This document shows positions 1 through 9,322 of a stretch of DNA of 64,000 nt, piece by piece. The position numbers and the translations under genes are program-made. The notes beneath the pieces were generated by a model, which searched no databases, was not told the DNA's origin, and saw only the letters and a program-made list of their open reading frames with translations. The DNA is taken from positions 62,001-126,000 of the forward strand of contig NZ_RPFZ01000001.1 in NCBI RefSeq assembly GCF_003815535.1. Direction: 5' to 3'. Position 1 is the first letter of the stretch. Every line of letters begins with the position of its first letter. This DNA comes from Aurantiacibacter spongiae. GTDB taxonomy: Bacteria > Pseudomonadota > Alphaproteobacteria > Sphingomonadales > Sphingomonadaceae.

Positions 1-1466
1 CCATGAAAGTTCATGCTGTCGAACCGCGGCGTCGTGCCGTCAAGCACCAGGCGTGGCATGACCTTCTCGCCGGTCGCGATGCGACTGGCATAGACCGCCA
101 GTTGCAGCGGATTGAACAGCATGTAGCCCTGCCCGATGGTCGCATTCACGGTATCGAACGCCTGCCATTCGCGCCCGTACTTCTCCATCTTCCATTGCGG
201 GTCGGGCACCGTGCCGTAGAACTGGCTCACGACCGGGAGGGGGAATTCCTGACCTAGTCCGCAACGGCGCGCCATATCGGCGATGACGTTCATGCCCAGC
301 TTCTGTGCGAAGTGATAGAAATAGACGTCGCACGACTGGTAGATGCCCTTGGCCATGTCCACCGTTCCGTGCCCGCCGCGTTTCCAGCAGTGAAACACAC
401 GATTGCCAACCCGAAGGCCGCCAGTGCAGACGGTGGTTTCGTCCGGCGAAAGGCCCGCCTCGAGAAACGACATCGCGACCATCGGTTTCACGGTTGACCC
501 GGGGGGATAGAGGCCTTTCAGCGTCTTGTTGCGCAAGGGAACGCGGTCGTTTTCGCGCAGCATCGAATATTCGACGCTGCCGATACCGTCGGAGAAACTG
601 TTGGGATCGAAGCTGGGCATGGATGCCATGCACATCAGGTCGCCGGACTTGCAGTCCATGATGACGACCGATCCCGATTCCAGACCCAGCCTGCGTGCGG
701 CATAATCCTGCAACGGTCCGTCGATCGTCAGCCGGACGGGATCGCCCTGCACGTCTTCGCGGGTTTCAAGGTCGCGCACGATCCGACCGGAGGCGGTCAC
801 CTCCACGCGGCGGGCCCCGGGTTCGCCGCGCAGCCTCGCCTCGAACTGACGTTCCAGTCCATCCTTGCCCATCTTGAAGCCCGGAGTGAGCAGCAGGGGT
901 TCGGGGTCTTCCTCGTATTCCTCGCGGCTGGGTGCGCCGACATATCCGATGAGATGGCCAACCGCCGGACCGGTTGGATAATAGCGGGAGAAACCACGCT
1001 GGGGTATCACGCCCGGCAGTTCCGGCAGGCGGACGCTGACCGCCGCGAACTCTTCATAGTCGAGGCCGCTTGCCACGGGAACGGACGAAAAGCCGGTTGC
1101 CTCGTCGAGCTTGACGCGAAGATCCCGCTTCTCGACATCGGAGAAGTTGAGCAGATCGCCGAGCAGATCGACGGTCCTGTCGGGATCGTGCAACCTTTCG
1201 GGAATGATGTCGACGCGGAAATCCGCGCGGTTCGAGGCTAGCGGAGAACCGTTACGGTCGAGGATCCATCCGCGACGCGGGGGAATGAGCGACAGGTTGA
1301 CCCTGTTGCTCTCCGCCTCCATTTCGTACTTCTCGTTCTCGGCGACTGCGATGTAACCCATCCGGGCCGCGAGCAACACGCCGATCCCGCCCTGCATCGC
1401 GCCCACGAAGAAGCTACGCCTGTCGAAGACGTGCTTCAGCGAATTGGACGTGAGGTTCTGTTCCAT
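1..1466 (-). CDS. mrdA: Penicillin-binding protein 2 (3' end outside window)
   Basis: PBP2 is the peptidoglycan transpeptidase of the elongation machinery. It acts in the periplasm, anchored by one N-terminal membrane segment. About 488 codons are present and the C-terminus, including the KTG box, lies beyond base 1. Translation of the minus strand shows a short basic cytoplasmic N-terminus, a membrane segment at about residues 20-36, a pedestal domain, and the acyl-serine motif STVK with Ser near residue 324. A second motif SCD follows, matching the SxD form typical of PBP2. The ATG at 1466 lies 4 bases after the mreD stop, so it is the last visible gene of the mreBCD operon. Family assignment is firm. 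Confidence 0.95.
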   Translation of the reverse strand, partial: MEQNLTSNSLKHVFDRRSFFVGAMQGGIGVLLAARMGYIAVAENEKYEMEAESNRVNLSLIPPRRGWILDRNGSPLASNRADFRVDIIPERLHDPDRTVDLLGDLLNFSDVEKRDLRVKLDEATGFSSVPVASGLDYEEFAAVSVRLPELPGVIPQRGFSRYYPTGPAVGHLIGYVGAPSREEYEEDPEPLLLTPGFKMGKDGLERQFEARLRGEPGARRVEVTASGRIVRDLETREDVQGDPVRLTIDGPLQDYAARRLGLESGSVVIMDCKSGDLMCMASMPSFDPNSFSDGIGSVEYSMLRENDRVPLRNKTLKGLYPPGSTVKPMVAMSFLEAGLSPDETTVCTGGLRVGNRVFHCWKRGGHGTVDMAKGIYQSCDVYFYHFAQKLGMNVIADMARRCGLGQEFPLPVVSQFYGTVPDPQWKMEKYGREWQAFDTVNATIGQGYMLFNPLQLAVYASRIATGEKVMPRLVLDGTTPRFDSMNFH

Positions 1467-1470
1467 ATCG

Positions 1471-2025
1471 TCAGCCCAGGCGCTTGACCCGCGCCAGCCG
1501 CAGCCTGTCCAAAAGGGAAACCATGCTTGCTATAATGGGAAACAGGATGATCGAGAGCAAGACCTGCGGGAGCAGCAGGGGGAATTGGGACAGCGCCAGG
1601 GCCGAGCCCGAAAACACCGCACTTGCCGTGAGATAGACGGTGACGAACAGGGCGGCTGTCAGCCAGTCCTGCCAGAAACCGCGCCATGGAAAGCGAACCT
1701 CGAGAACGTCAAGCGCGATCATGGTAAGGGAGAACAGCAGGATGCCGCTCCCGAGGGGCTGCCCGGAGAACAGGTCGTCGGCAAATCCCAGCGGCAGGCC
1801 CGCCCACATCGGTAGCAGACCCGGACGTGCCAGACGCCACGCCAGGAGGAATAGGTAACCGAGCGGCGGAAGCAGCGGCGCGGGCGCTATGATCGGCAGC
1901 AAGGGGGTCAGCGATCCGAAGAGTATCGTTATCCAAGGCAGGCCGTAGGCAAGAACGGGCGAGTGGTCGCGGTTTATCTTGCGTCCGAAAACGTCGCTGC
2001 GCGCGCTTGGGTTAAGCCGTTCCAT
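1471..2025 (-). CDS. mreD: Rod shape-determining protein MreD
   Basis: MreD is the polytopic inner-membrane component of the elongasome, linking MreB/MreC to the cell-wall synthases. The 184-residue product is strongly hydrophobic, with about five membrane segments after a polar N-terminus rich in Asn, Arg and Ser. I chose the ATG at 2025, which overlaps the mreC stop by one base (TGATG); a TTG one codon earlier is possible. Divergent sequence is normal for this family, so the call rests on size, topology and position between mreC and mrdA. Confidence 0.9.
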   Translation of the reverse strand: MERLNPSARSDVFGRKINRDHSPVLAYGLPWITILFGSLTPLLPIIAPAPLLPPLGYLFLLAWRLARPGLLPMWAGLPLGFADDLFSGQPLGSGILLFSLTMIALDVLEVRFPWRGFWQDWLTAALFVTVYLTASAVFSGSALALSQFPLLLPQVLLSIILFPIIASMVSLLDRLRLARVKRLG

Positions 2026-2969
2026 CAATCTGCGTCGGCATTCGATGCGCCGGCCACCGGGTCTGCGGCATCGTCATCATCGACCGGCATTTCCGTTCGC
2101 AGGGGTGCGTCCATCGCGTCGATGACATCGGGTTGCCAGATTTCCTCGACCACCACGTAATCGGTTGCCGCGGGGTTGGACAGCAACTGACCGATCGCAC
2201 CGTCATCGGTGATCTGCGTAACCATCGCCACCGCCACCCCGGGCTTGAACAGGCCCCCCGCGCCCGACGTTACGAAGATATCCCCCTCCTCGAGCGGATT
2301 GATCCCAAGGTTGATGAGACGCAGGCGAAGCGAACCGTCCGCACGGCCTTCGGCAAAAGCCACGACATCGTCCGTCGCGCGGCGAACCGGTACGACGCTT
2401 TCCTGATCTGTAAGCAGCAGGACGCGCGAGGATGTCGCGCCCGCTTCGAGAATGCGCCCGACGAGCCCGGTGGGCGATGCGACGGGCATTCCAACGGTAA
2501 CGCCGTCCCGCCGTCCGGCGGAAAGATAGGCGAAGCGGCGCGTGCTCGATGCTGTCGAACCGATCAGCCGACCGGTCGCGACTACATCCCGCTCGTCTCG
2601 AGCCATGCCGAGAACGGCTTTGAGACGCGCGTTTTCCTGTTGCAGAGCGCGCGCTTCGGTCAGCTTGACGCGCGCGATGCGTATTTCCCGCTCAAGATCA
2701 ACATTCTTGCTGCCCGCATTGTAATATCCGGCAATCGCCTCGAAAATGTTGCGCGATTCCACGCGTGTCGCCGCCCCCGCTTCGCCGACCGGTGCGGTCA
2801 CGTCGGCAGCCATTGAACGCAGGCCGTTGAAGGTTTCGGGACGCCACAACGAAATGATGAGCAGCAAAGCGCCCAGGATCGCGCCCAGACCCGCCAGCAC
2901 ATAGCCGGCGAACAGCCCAAGCTGCGCCTTCTTGTTCGATCCCGATCGCTGCGTCGATGGCGGTGCCAT
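2025..2969 (-). CDS. mreC: Rod shape-determining protein MreC
   Basis: MreC is a bitopic periplasmic scaffold that organises PBP2 and MreB filaments. The 314-residue protein has a short basic cytoplasmic tail, one membrane segment at about residues 20-40, a coiled-coil stretch at about 85-115 rich in Leu, Glu and Ala, and then the paired beta-barrel region that carries the conserved SGAGG-type signature near residue 235. The last 40 residues are acidic and look disordered. It starts 27 bases after mreB, and its stop overlaps the mreD start. Confidence 0.94.
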   Translation of the reverse strand: MAPPSTQRSGSNKKAQLGLFAGYVLAGLGAILGALLLIISLWRPETFNGLRSMAADVTAPVGEAGAATRVESRNIFEAIAGYYNAGSKNVDLEREIRIARVKLTEARALQQENARLKAVLGMARDERDVVATGRLIGSTASSTRRFAYLSAGRRDGVTVGMPVASPTGLVGRILEAGATSSRVLLLTDQESVVPVRRATDDVVAFAEGRADGSLRLRLINLGINPLEEGDIFVTSGAGGLFKPGVAVAMVTQITDDGAIGQLLSNPAATDYVVVEEIWQPDVIDAMDAPLRTEMPVDDDDAADPVAGASNADAD

Positions 2970-2996
2970 TTAGCGCGCGCCCCCCATACTTGCCGC

Positions 2997-4046
<1,050 letters not shown>

Positions 4047-4187
4047 TCAATCCGTATCTTGTGCAAGGCCGCGACGCGAAGAAGCGCCTTCGCCCATGCC
4101 GGTGGTGTGCGAAAGGTGGCGTCCTTTAACCGCAATGCCGCGCAAAGGCCAAAAAATTTGTCGAAAACAGCCAAGTTTTGCCCCGCT

Positions 4188-4227
4188 TTGCCTCGAAAAC
4201 CCTTCGGTCGGTCTATAAGCATGGCGA
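4188..4227 (+). promoter_or_regulatory. Candidate mutL promoter placing the transcript start at the AUG
   Basis: A -35-like TTGCCT (4188-4193) is followed after 18 bases by TCTATAAG (4212-4219). Normal -10 to +1 spacing puts the transcription start at about 4224-4228, and the mutL ATG is at 4228. No purine-rich Shine-Dalgarno lies in the preceding 15 bases. This suggests a leaderless mutL mRNA. The assignment is by consensus only. Confidence 0.45.
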
Positions 4228-6039
4228 ATGCCGCAAATCCGCCGCCTTCCCGAGACGCTCGTCAACCGTATCGCCGCCGGCGAGGTGGTCGAGCGACCGG
4301 CGTCCGCGCTGAAGGAACTGGTCGAAAATGCGATCGACGCGAGAGCGGGGCGAATCGCGGTGACGATCGTGGATGGCGGGCTTACCTCGATCGAAGTGAC
4401 GGACGATGGCTGCGGAATGACGCCTGGCGAGATGGCGCTGGCGATGGAACGGCATGCCACGTCCAAGATGCCGAACGAAGCCATCGAGGAAGTCGACACG
4501 CTCGGTTTTCGGGGAGAGGCGCTACCATCCATCGGCAGCGTGGCACGCCTGACGCTCGAGAGCCGTCCGCGCGTGGCCGCGCAAGGCTGGAAGCGGATCA
4601 TCGATCATGGCGAAATCACCGGGGAGGGGCCCGCTGCGCTCCCGCCTGGCACCCGCGTCAGGGTGGAGAACCTGTTCGCGAAGGTGCCCGCCCGGCGCAA
4701 GTTTCTCCGCACCGCGCGAAGCGAGTATGCCGCCTGCCAGGATGTCGTGAAACGCCTCGCGATGGCACGGCCCGATATCGCCTTCAGTTTCAGACACGGT
4801 GATCGCCAGATATTCTCCGTGCAAGCCGGGGATGGAATCGAAGCTCGCGTCGCCCAGATCGTCGCGCGGGAACTGTCGGACAACGGCGTTTCTATCGACC
4901 TGGAAAGAGGGAACATGCGGCTGACCGGAATAGCGGGCCTGCCGACTTTCAATCGCGGTATCGCGGATCACCAATATCTGTTCGTCAATGGAAGACCGGT
5001 CAAGGATCGGCTGCTGACGGGTGCGGTCCGAGGAGCCTATGCCGACATGCTCGCGCGCGATCGCCACGCGGTGCTGGCTCTTTTCCTGCACGTCCCCCTC
5101 GCCGAGGTGGACGTGAACGTACACCCTGCCAAGACCGAAGTGCGCTTCCGCGACGCGCAGGGCGTACGCGGTTTCATTGTTTCCGGGCTGCGACAGGCGC
5201 TTGCGACCGGAGACAAGCGAAGCGCGCAGGCTCCCGACGCGGCTGCAATGGGACGCTGGCAAACGGAACCGGTGCGACAGGAGCCAGCTGCTGCCATGCG
5301 CTCGATCTTCGGCGGCCGCGACTGGAGCGGGCACGGCGGGGCAGTCGGTGCGCGGTTGTCCGAAGACCGCCTCGCATGGGATGGCCGGTCCGACCTGATC
5401 GATGCGCCACAGGGCAAGGCCGAAGTGAGCGGCGAAATACCTGATGAGGCTGCATCCTACCCCCTCGGCATCGCACGCGGACAGGTCGCCAAGACTTACA
5501 TCGTCGCGGAAGCCTCGGACGGGCTCATTCTTGTCGATCAGCACGCCGCGCATGAACGTATTGTCCTTGAAAGGCTGCGGTCTGCGGGGGCGGGTGAAAA
5601 GGTTGCCGCCAGCCAGGCCCTGCTGATGCCGGAAGTGGTGGAGCTCGATGAACCGGCGTGCGATCGGCTGGAGGAACAGATCGGTTCATTCGCCGATCTG
5701 GGACTTGTCATGGAACGCTTCGGTCCCGCGGCCATGTTGGTGCGGGCAGTTCCGGGGGTCCTGAAGAAGAGCGATCCCGGAAAGCTGCTTCAGGATCTTG
5801 CCGACGATCTGGCAACGCACGGCGCATCCCTGCTGCTGGGCGAAAAGATCGAATACGTCCTGGCCACGATGGCCTGTCACGGTTCGGTGCGGGCAGGGCG
5901 GGTGCTCAACGTTGCGGAGATGAACGCGCTGCTGCGAGAAATGGAATCGACTCCGCGCTCCGGCCAGTGCAATCATGGGCGTCCCACCTGGGTGAAATTA
6001 TCGATGGATGACGTCGAAAAGCTGTTCGGGAGGCATTGA
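4228..6039 (+). CDS. mutL: DNA mismatch repair protein MutL (endonuclease-type)
   Basis: MutL couples MutS mismatch recognition to strand incision and excision. The 603-residue protein begins with the GHKL ATPase domain: ELVENAIDA (Asn of motif I), DDGCGM (motif II) and FRGEAL (motif III) are all present, as is HATSK. The C-terminal domain carries DQHAAHE from residue 437, matching the metal-binding DQHA(X)2E(X)4E endonuclease motif, and a CNHGRP motif at about 581. This is therefore the nicking type used by bacteria without MutH. It diverges from mreB, and a small lipoprotein gene overlaps its stop. Confidence 0.97.
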   Translation: MPQIRRLPETLVNRIAAGEVVERPASALKELVENAIDARAGRIAVTIVDGGLTSIEVTDDGCGMTPGEMALAMERHATSKMPNEAIEEVDTLGFRGEALPSIGSVARLTLESRPRVAAQGWKRIIDHGEITGEGPAALPPGTRVRVENLFAKVPARRKFLRTARSEYAACQDVVKRLAMARPDIAFSFRHGDRQIFSVQAGDGIEARVAQIVARELSDNGVSIDLERGNMRLTGIAGLPTFNRGIADHQYLFVNGRPVKDRLLTGAVRGAYADMLARDRHAVLALFLHVPLAEVDVNVHPAKTEVRFRDAQGVRGFIVSGLRQALATGDKRSAQAPDAAAMGRWQTEPVRQEPAAAMRSIFGGRDWSGHGGAVGARLSEDRLAWDGRSDLIDAPQGKAEVSGEIPDEAASYPLGIARGQVAKTYIVAEASDGLILVDQHAAHERIVLERLRSAGAGEKVAASQALLMPEVVELDEPACDRLEEQIGSFADLGLVMERFGPAAMLVRAVPGVLKKSDPGKLLQDLADDLATHGASLLLGEKIEYVLATMACHGSVRAGRVLNVAEMNALLREMESTPRSGQCNHGRPTWVKLSMDDVEKLFGRH

Positions 6040-6551
6040 TGCATCGGTTCGCCTTGCTGGCATCTCTCGCATTCTTGTCGGGCTGCGGCGACGATCTCAG
6101 CGATACGGAGCGAGAGGCCCGCAACCGGGCCGCTGCCGATCAGGTTCGGGCGCTGAACGACGCCCCGCCGCCGCTGGTCGAAATCGTGCCCGAGCCACTG
6201 CTTCTTCCGGAAATCGAGGCGAACGATCTCTACGGCGATGGTTGCGCCTACGCGCCCGGGACCAGCATGGGAACGCGCGTTATAGCGCGGGAAGCCGATG
6301 CATTCATGAAGATCGACGACAGGGTCGTGCGCTTCGCCGCCGATCCGGGGTCGCGGGAGCTCCCGGACAATTCCCGATCGCTCTACAACGGGCGCGAATA
6401 TTCTTTGCGCCTGACGATCGACGATGTCGAACCGGGCGAAGAGGCAGGGGCGAATACGGAGGGCGTCATGTCGGGGACGGTGTACCTGAGGGACCGCTGG
6501 GATCGTGTCGTCTATCAAGGCAGCGGAGCGGTCAATTGCGGCAATCTCTGA
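6039..6551 (+). CDS. Small lipoprotein of unknown function
   Basis: I do not recognise a named family. The 170-residue product has a lipoprotein signal: a short basic start, hydrophobic stretch, and lipobox LSGC with Cys near residue 16. The mature part is acidic, with a Pro-rich segment near residues 45-60 and little else of note; two further cysteines (near residues 68 and 166) could form a disulfide. The ATG at 6039 overlaps the mutL TGA (TGATG), so it is probably translationally coupled to mutL; a TTG one codon earlier is the alternative. It faces the glutaredoxin-fusion gene, ending 7 bases from it. Confidence 0.8.
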   Translation: MHRFALLASLAFLSGCGDDLSDTEREARNRAAADQVRALNDAPPPLVEIVPEPLLLPEIEANDLYGDGCAYAPGTSMGTRVIAREADAFMKIDDRVVRFAADPGSRELPDNSRSLYNGREYSLRLTIDDVEPGEEAGANTEGVMSGTVYLRDRWDRVVYQGSGAVNCGNL

Positions 6552-6558
6552 CGCGCGC

Positions 6559-7344
6559 CTACATCAGGCCGGGTCGCAGGATCATCCAGATTGCCATGCC
6601 GACCAAGGCGAGGTTTTCGCCTAGCGACACCAAACCGGGCCGCACGTTGGCGCCGCCCCCGACGCAGGCGCTTCCGATTGCGCGTTTCTGGACATAGACC
6701 GCGGAGAACACGCTGACCGCGCCGATGCTGCCGATTGCGAATGCGATCGGAATGGATAGCCACGGCAGCATGCGTCCCGCCATCAGGACCGCCGCGATCG
6801 CTTCAAGGTAAGGGTAGAGATAGGCGTAGGGCACCCAGCGGACGGCCAGCAGATCGTAGCCGATGACCATTGTCGAAAAAGTCTCGATATCCTGTAGCTT
6901 GAGCATGGCGAGCATGGCCAGGCTGAACGTCACGAACCATTCGGCAGTGCGTGCCGTCAGCAACAGGCCGCTTGCCCACCAGCTTAGCGAGAGTGCAAGA
7001 CCGAGAGCCACGGCAAACACGGCCATTATCGGTCGGTAGGCCGACCCTGCGCGGTCCGGCTCGGCGTAGCCAAATCGCGAGCGGAGCGCGTCGTAACCCC
7101 CGACCCGCTCCCCGGCGATAAAGGCTTGAGGCGTTGTTGCGACCTCGTGTTCGCGCTTGAATGCCTCGATCTCCTCGCGGGTGGCGAGGTGACGATCATC
7201 GACGGCATAGCCGTGACGCTGGAGCAGCCATTTCGCTTTCACGCCATAGGGACATATGTGCGTGTCCGTGACCGTGCGAAAGAGGCGCGCGGTCCCCTCG
7301 CGCGCCTCAGGTGTGGCCTCCGTCTTCGCTCGAGGCGTGCTCAC
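6559..7344 (-). CDS. Glutaredoxin-like domain fused to MauE/DoxX-type membrane domain
   Basis: The first 85 residues form a glutaredoxin-like thioredoxin fold with the motif CPYG, so only one redox cysteine is kept in the active site. The TTPQAF stretch further on carries the cis-Pro typical of glutaredoxins. From about residue 105 there are four or five membrane segments resembling the MauE/DoxX redox-associated family. A membrane-bound thiol-redox role, perhaps passing electrons through the MauE part, is inference. The start is GTG at 7344, which lies 10 bases after the DUF1206 gene; the two are probably one transcript. The gene ends 7 bases from the convergent lipoprotein gene. Confidence 0.85.
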   Translation of the reverse strand: MSTPRAKTEATPEAREGTARLFRTVTDTHICPYGVKAKWLLQRHGYAVDDRHLATREEIEAFKREHEVATTPQAFIAGERVGGYDALRSRFGYAEPDRAGSAYRPIMAVFAVALGLALSLSWWASGLLLTARTAEWFVTFSLAMLAMLKLQDIETFSTMVIGYDLLAVRWVPYAYLYPYLEAIAAVLMAGRMLPWLSIPIAFAIGSIGAVSVFSAVYVQKRAIGSACVGGGANVRPGLVSLGENLALVGMAIWMILRPGLM

Positions 7345-7354
7345 CGCGGCTCCG

Positions 7355-8191
7355 TCAGGCCCTGAAGGAGGGCACCTTGCCGCCCGAACCCATGTCCGGA
7401 ATGATCCGGTATCGAGCGAGGATGAAGCTGAAGATACCGAAGATCAGCAGCCCCAGCGCGACCAGCGTGAAGATCGCTCCTTCCCCGGCGAGGGACGCGA
7501 CGGCGTCGCCGAGCGTCTTCACCTGGCTACTGCTCGCATTGAGGAAACCGGCCTTGAACAGCGACCATCCGATGACGACGAACACGACGGCGCGCGCCAC
7601 GAAACCGATACCGCCCAGGATGCGGGTGTAGGACGGAGCCCCGCCGGCGATCCGGTGCATGAACGAGCCGGTTATGCCCTTCTTTGCCTGCGAGAAGGCG
7701 GCCGCGAAGAACGCCAGCCCGAGCACGCCCAGCACGATCCCGCCGAATTCGAGGGACAGGACGCCCGAGGCCGCTTCCTGCGCGCCCCCTCCGCCGCCCG
7801 AGCCGGAGCCGGAGCCCGCGGACTGGCCTGCCCCGCTTCCTTCCGAACTGGCGAACTCGAACGCCGAAATGGCGAGAGCGAAGTGGCCGATTGCGCTGCC
7901 GAGATGACCGATCCGCTTGCCCCAGCCCTTCGCGTCGGACCCGTTGTTTTCGATGTCGAAGAGCGGGGAACACAGGCGAAACAGGCCGTAAGCGGTCAGT
8001 CCGACGACCATGATCCACAGCAGTGCGGTGCCGCCGGGAAAGTCCTCGATCGCTCCGAAGATGCCGTTCGTTCCCTGGCTTATCCGGCCGGCACTGGTCA
8101 GCGCGATGAGGCCGAGCACCGTGTAGAGGATCGCGCGGCTGAAATAGCCCACGCGGACCAGCCAGCTGAACTTCTCCGACTTGTCGACCAT
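7355..8191 (-). CDS. DUF1206 multi-pass membrane protein
   Basis: The 278-residue product shows three repeats of paired membrane segments, each entered by an Arg-Gly-Tyr/Phe-type signature (VRVGYFSRAILY near the N-terminus), which is the DUF1206 pattern. A Gly/Ser-rich low-complexity linker lies between the second and third repeats, at about residues 145-170. Function is unknown. I chose the ATG at 8191 because it begins directly before the first DUF1206 repeat and follows GGGAGA at Shine-Dalgarno distance; a longer frame upstream has no similarity to the family. It is followed after 10 bases by the glutaredoxin fusion. Confidence 0.88.
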   Translation of the reverse strand: MVDKSEKFSWLVRVGYFSRAILYTVLGLIALTSAGRISQGTNGIFGAIEDFPGGTALLWIMVVGLTAYGLFRLCSPLFDIENNGSDAKGWGKRIGHLGSAIGHFALAISAFEFASSEGSGAGQSAGSGSGSGGGGGAQEAASGVLSLEFGGIVLGVLGLAFFAAAFSQAKKGITGSFMHRIAGGAPSYTRILGGIGFVARAVVFVVIGWSLFKAGFLNASSSQVKTLGDAVASLAGEGAIFTLVALGLLIFGIFSFILARYRIIPDMGSGGKVPSFRA

Positions 8192-8268
8192 TCCATGTTC
8201 TCCCTGTTTCGCTTTCGCACCAAACGCGGCGTCTGGCGATTGGTGCCGACAAAGGCGGGTCTCGCCAA

Positions 8269-8286
8269 GGTGTGACAGGTGTGACA
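8269..8286. repeat. Two adjacent 9-bp direct repeats upstream of the DUF1206 gene
   Basis: GGTGTGACA occurs twice without a gap (8269-8277 and 8278-8286), 78 bases upstream of the DUF1206 start. Such spacing suits a tandem protein-binding site, but no regulator is recognised. The rest of the 259-base gap 8192-8450 shows no gene. Confidence 0.4.
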
Positions 8287-8450
8287 GTGTCCTGAAGGCG
8301 AATCCCCCGCCGCCGTAGCGGAGCACCGAACGGGACGCGGAACGGACGGCAGAACGCCGGCACGGGAGGGATGGGCAGACCCTCAGCCGACACGACACCG
8401 GCCGCCCCGAGTAGGAAAGAGCGGAACCGACCGCCCCCGTCCTTGGCCCG

Positions 8451-9176
8451 CTAGCGCAGGCGCTTGACGTAGAGCTGGCCGTCGTCCTGCCGCTCCAGCG
8501 CGAAATTGTCGCTCGCTGCGCGCACCAGGTCGCTGAGCCGCTTGAACCCGTGATTGCGCACGTCGAAACTGGACCGGTTGCCGGCGATCTGGCCGACCTC
8601 GTGCAGGCGCGCGAAGCCGTCGTCGTCGCGGCTCGCCGCTTTCCACGCGCCGCCGAGCAGCTCGATCAGTTCATCGTCAATCTTCCGGTCGTTGCCGCCG
8701 TTCTTCGTGTTGCTGCTGTCATCCGAAGACGCCGTGCGGATCAGCTGGTCGACGTCGATGAAGCGCGTGCATGCGGTGCGGAACGCCTCTGGCGCCTTGG
8801 CGCTGCCGAAGCCGTAGACGAGCAGGCCATCCTGCCGCAGCCGGGTCACGAGCGGGGTGAAATCGCTGTCCGAGCTCATGATGCCGAAGCCGTCGACCTT
8901 GCCCGCGTTCAGCAGATCGATCGCATCGATGGTCATCGCCATGTCGGTGGCGTTCTTGCCGCGCGTCAGATCGAATTGCTGCATCGGTTGCAGGCCGAAC
9001 CGGTGCGTGATCTTGTTCCAGTTCGCGAGGGCGGGCTTGGCCCAGTTACCGTATGCGCGCCGGATGTTCACCTGTCCGAGTTCAGCCAGCACGGTCAGCA
9101 CGGGGTCGATCCCGTGATGGCTGGCATTGTCCGCATCGATCAGGAGGGCGATGTTGTTGAGGCTGGCTTCGGGCAT
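8451..9176 (-). CDS. NYN-domain RNase-like protein with OST-HTH (LOTUS) domain
   Basis: The N-terminal part (about residues 8-140) is a LabA-like NYN domain of the PIN superfamily. It keeps the acidic metal-binding residues: LIDADNA near residue 14, a KNATD-MAMTID stretch near 75-85, and SSDSDF near 102. A polar linker with Ser/Asn/Asp leads to a C-terminal OST-HTH/LOTUS fold (about 165-240), which in other proteins binds RNA. An RNA-cleaving or RNA-handling role is inferred from the family. The ATG at 9176 directly precedes the conserved NYN start; the 23-residue upstream extension looks non-coding. It stands alone on the minus strand. Confidence 0.9.
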   Translation of the reverse strand: MPEASLNNIALLIDADNASHHGIDPVLTVLAELGQVNIRRAYGNWAKPALANWNKITHRFGLQPMQQFDLTRGKNATDMAMTIDAIDLLNAGKVDGFGIMSSDSDFTPLVTRLRQDGLLVYGFGSAKAPEAFRTACTRFIDVDQLIRTASSDDSSNTKNGGNDRKIDDELIELLGGAWKAASRDDDGFARLHEVGQIAGNRSSFDVRNHGFKRLSDLVRAASDNFALERQDDGQLYVKRLR

Positions 9177-9285
9177 GCCGTTCCATGACGCCGGGGCGGG
9201 CCGATGGCAAGCCAAGCGTTGGCGTCGGCGTTGACCAGGGACCACGAAGCTTCCGACAGGCAGGGGCTATGATCTTCGGACAAGT

Positions 9286-9308
9286 TTGCTAATGCGACCG
9301 CTTAGCAA
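9286..9308. repeat. 7-bp inverted repeat just upstream of the HHH lipoprotein gene
   Basis: TTGCTAA (9286-9292) and TTAGCAA (9302-9308) are perfect inverted copies with a 9-base spacer. The right arm directly precedes the AAGGAAC ribosome-binding region of the gene starting at 9323. It may be an operator or an RNA hairpin. The 9-base spacer recalls CIRCE, but the arms do not match. Confidence 0.4.
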
Positions 9309-9322
9309 CAAGGAACCCCATC

